A stretch of 64,000 bases of DNA from Marinoscillum sp. MHG1-6 (lineage in GTDB: Bacteria > Bacteroidota > Bacteroidia > Cytophagales > Cyclobacteriaceae), in assembly GCF_024714475.1 (NCBI RefSeq), contig NZ_JAMZMI010000001.1, forward strand, positions 496,001 to 560,000, written 5' to 3'. The position numbers and the translations under genes were made by a program. Positions 63,497 through 64,000 of this stretch are shown in pieces. The stretch's first letter is position 1. Each line of letters begins with the position of its first letter. Under the pieces are notes generated by a model, which saw only the letters and a list, made by a program, of their open reading frames with translations, was not told the DNA's origin and made no database searches.

Positions 63497-64000
63497 TCAC
63501 GAATTTTGTTTTTTCCAGTACCTCACCAATCCTGAAACACTCATCCAGCTTGGGTTGGCTGCCTCATATTGTTCAAGACCATGACTATCTACTCCATGCT
63601 CTTTGAGTTGATTAACAGTATAATCCTTAAATTGAGATACCATTTCATCCATCTCCAAGCCTGAGCTCCATTTTTCTTTAACCCAACCGGCCCAATCCTG
63701 CATCATTTTTCGAAGGTTGTCAAGGTGTGCTACCTTATTTTTGATGACACCGAAATGCGTGAGATAAAGGTTGTCAGCAGCAATGCTGAGTAGGTGATCA
63801 ATGGACATATTCCAAATTTCAAGATCGATATCCGGAGGTGGACAAGGAGCTACTACAGGACCGGCGCCAATTTTTACCCCAGCCACGTCTCCAGAGAAAA
63901 TAGAATCATCAAGCTGCCAGGCAATATGATGCTTCGCATGACCGGGAGTGTAATGTGCAATAAAGGTTTTGCCTCCAATTGTTAATTCAGCTTTATCCTC
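63497..64000 (-). CDS. Metallo-beta-lactamase-fold hydrolase, C-terminal part (5' truncated by window)
   Basis: The frame is open to the window's end, so this is the last 167 residues of a longer minus-strand gene; the GTG at 63886 is internal. The visible MBL motifs are the His in HYTPGHAKHHIAW and the downstream Asp in FSGDVAG, which fit the metal-binding motifs 3 and 4 of the glyoxalase II-like MBL fold. The following PPPDID region and helical tail are typical of Bacteroidota MBL proteins. Substrate is unknown. The first HxHxDH motif is outside the window. Confidence 0.8.
   Translation of the reverse strand, partial: EDKAELTIGGKTFIAHYTPGHAKHHIAWQLDDSIFSGDVAGVKIGAGPVVAPCPPPDIDLEIWNMSIDHLLSIAADNLYLTHFGVIKNKVAHLDNLRKMMQDWAGWVKEKWSSGLEMDEMVSQFKDYTVNQLKEHGVDSHGLEQYEAANPSWMSVSGLVRYWKKQNS

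Overview
The window looks like chromosomal DNA from a member of the Bacteroidota, most likely a free-living, probably marine or soil, Cytophagales-type bacterium. The evidence is: an ECF sigma / FecR (C-terminal DUF4974-type) pair beside a carboxypeptidase-regulatory-domain TonB-dependent receptor; the Bacteroidota promoter signature TAnnTTTG, with a full TTTG-N19-TATCTTTG upstream of ribosomal protein gene rpmE2; Bacteroidota-type GlmU-like, YifB, GldH/RemB/Wzi-like and Ig-like secreted proteins; and absence of strong Shine-Dalgarno sequences. No mobile element, prophage, tRNA, rRNA or CRISPR array was seen.

Layout. 1-522 is the 3' end of a secreted Ig-like protein. 523-904 is an AT-rich gene-free stretch with a cluster of DnaA-box-like 9-mers and is a candidate replication origin. 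905-9341 holds a TPR protein and a surface-signalling operon (sigma factor, anti-sigma factor, an STN-domain surface-repeat protein, a paralogous surface-repeat protein, a TonB-dependent receptor). 9491-10525 has a truncated cyclopropane-synthase-like ORF and a Cys-rich protein. 10584-14801 is a MarR-controlled beta-oxidation operon (FadN-type multifunctional enzyme, thiolase). 14974-31075 is mostly housekeeping and transport: a LuxR-type regulator, CASTOR/POLLUX-like channel, glutamate dehydrogenase, a phosphatase with a newly noted small membrane-protein gene, a Ca2+/cation exchanger, an SDR, a TerB-like protein, a bestrophin, NagZ-like glycosidase, a PLP amino-acid enzyme, YifB and a Wzi/RemB-like outer-membrane barrel. 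31062-35471 carries rpmE2, a GlmU-like enzyme, holB, hemC and a lipoprotein cyclophilin.

35576-51844 is the most distinctive part: a 16 kb chemosensory region. On the minus strand the order of transcription is MCP (dCache), CheW, MCP (with C-terminal PAS pair), CheW, CheB, CheA, CheR, CheY-like, then after a 142 bp gap CheC, CheY-like, a membrane-bound NIT-HAMP-PAS-Hpt-HATPase kinase, CheY-like, CheX, and a SpoIIE/PP2C phosphatase. A second CheC-like gene faces it from the plus strand. The system combines a canonical CheA pathway with a second CheA-like kinase that has no CheW-like domain, three CheY-P phosphatase-type proteins without CheD, and a PP2C phosphatase as possible output. No flagellar genes are visible, so the output may be gliding, type IV pili or another cellular function.

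52002-64000 returns to housekeeping: small hypotheticals, arylamine N-acetyltransferase, Tag DNA glycosylase, fatty-acid desaturase, prfA, a beta-helix lipoprotein, YjbQ, YitT, a KirBac potassium channel, a lipoprotein, PPK2, a probable unannotated structured RNA (about 63304-63454), and the 3' part of a metallo-beta-lactamase-fold hydrolase. Many convergent gene pairs end within 0-2 bp of each other or overlap, so terminators are scarce.
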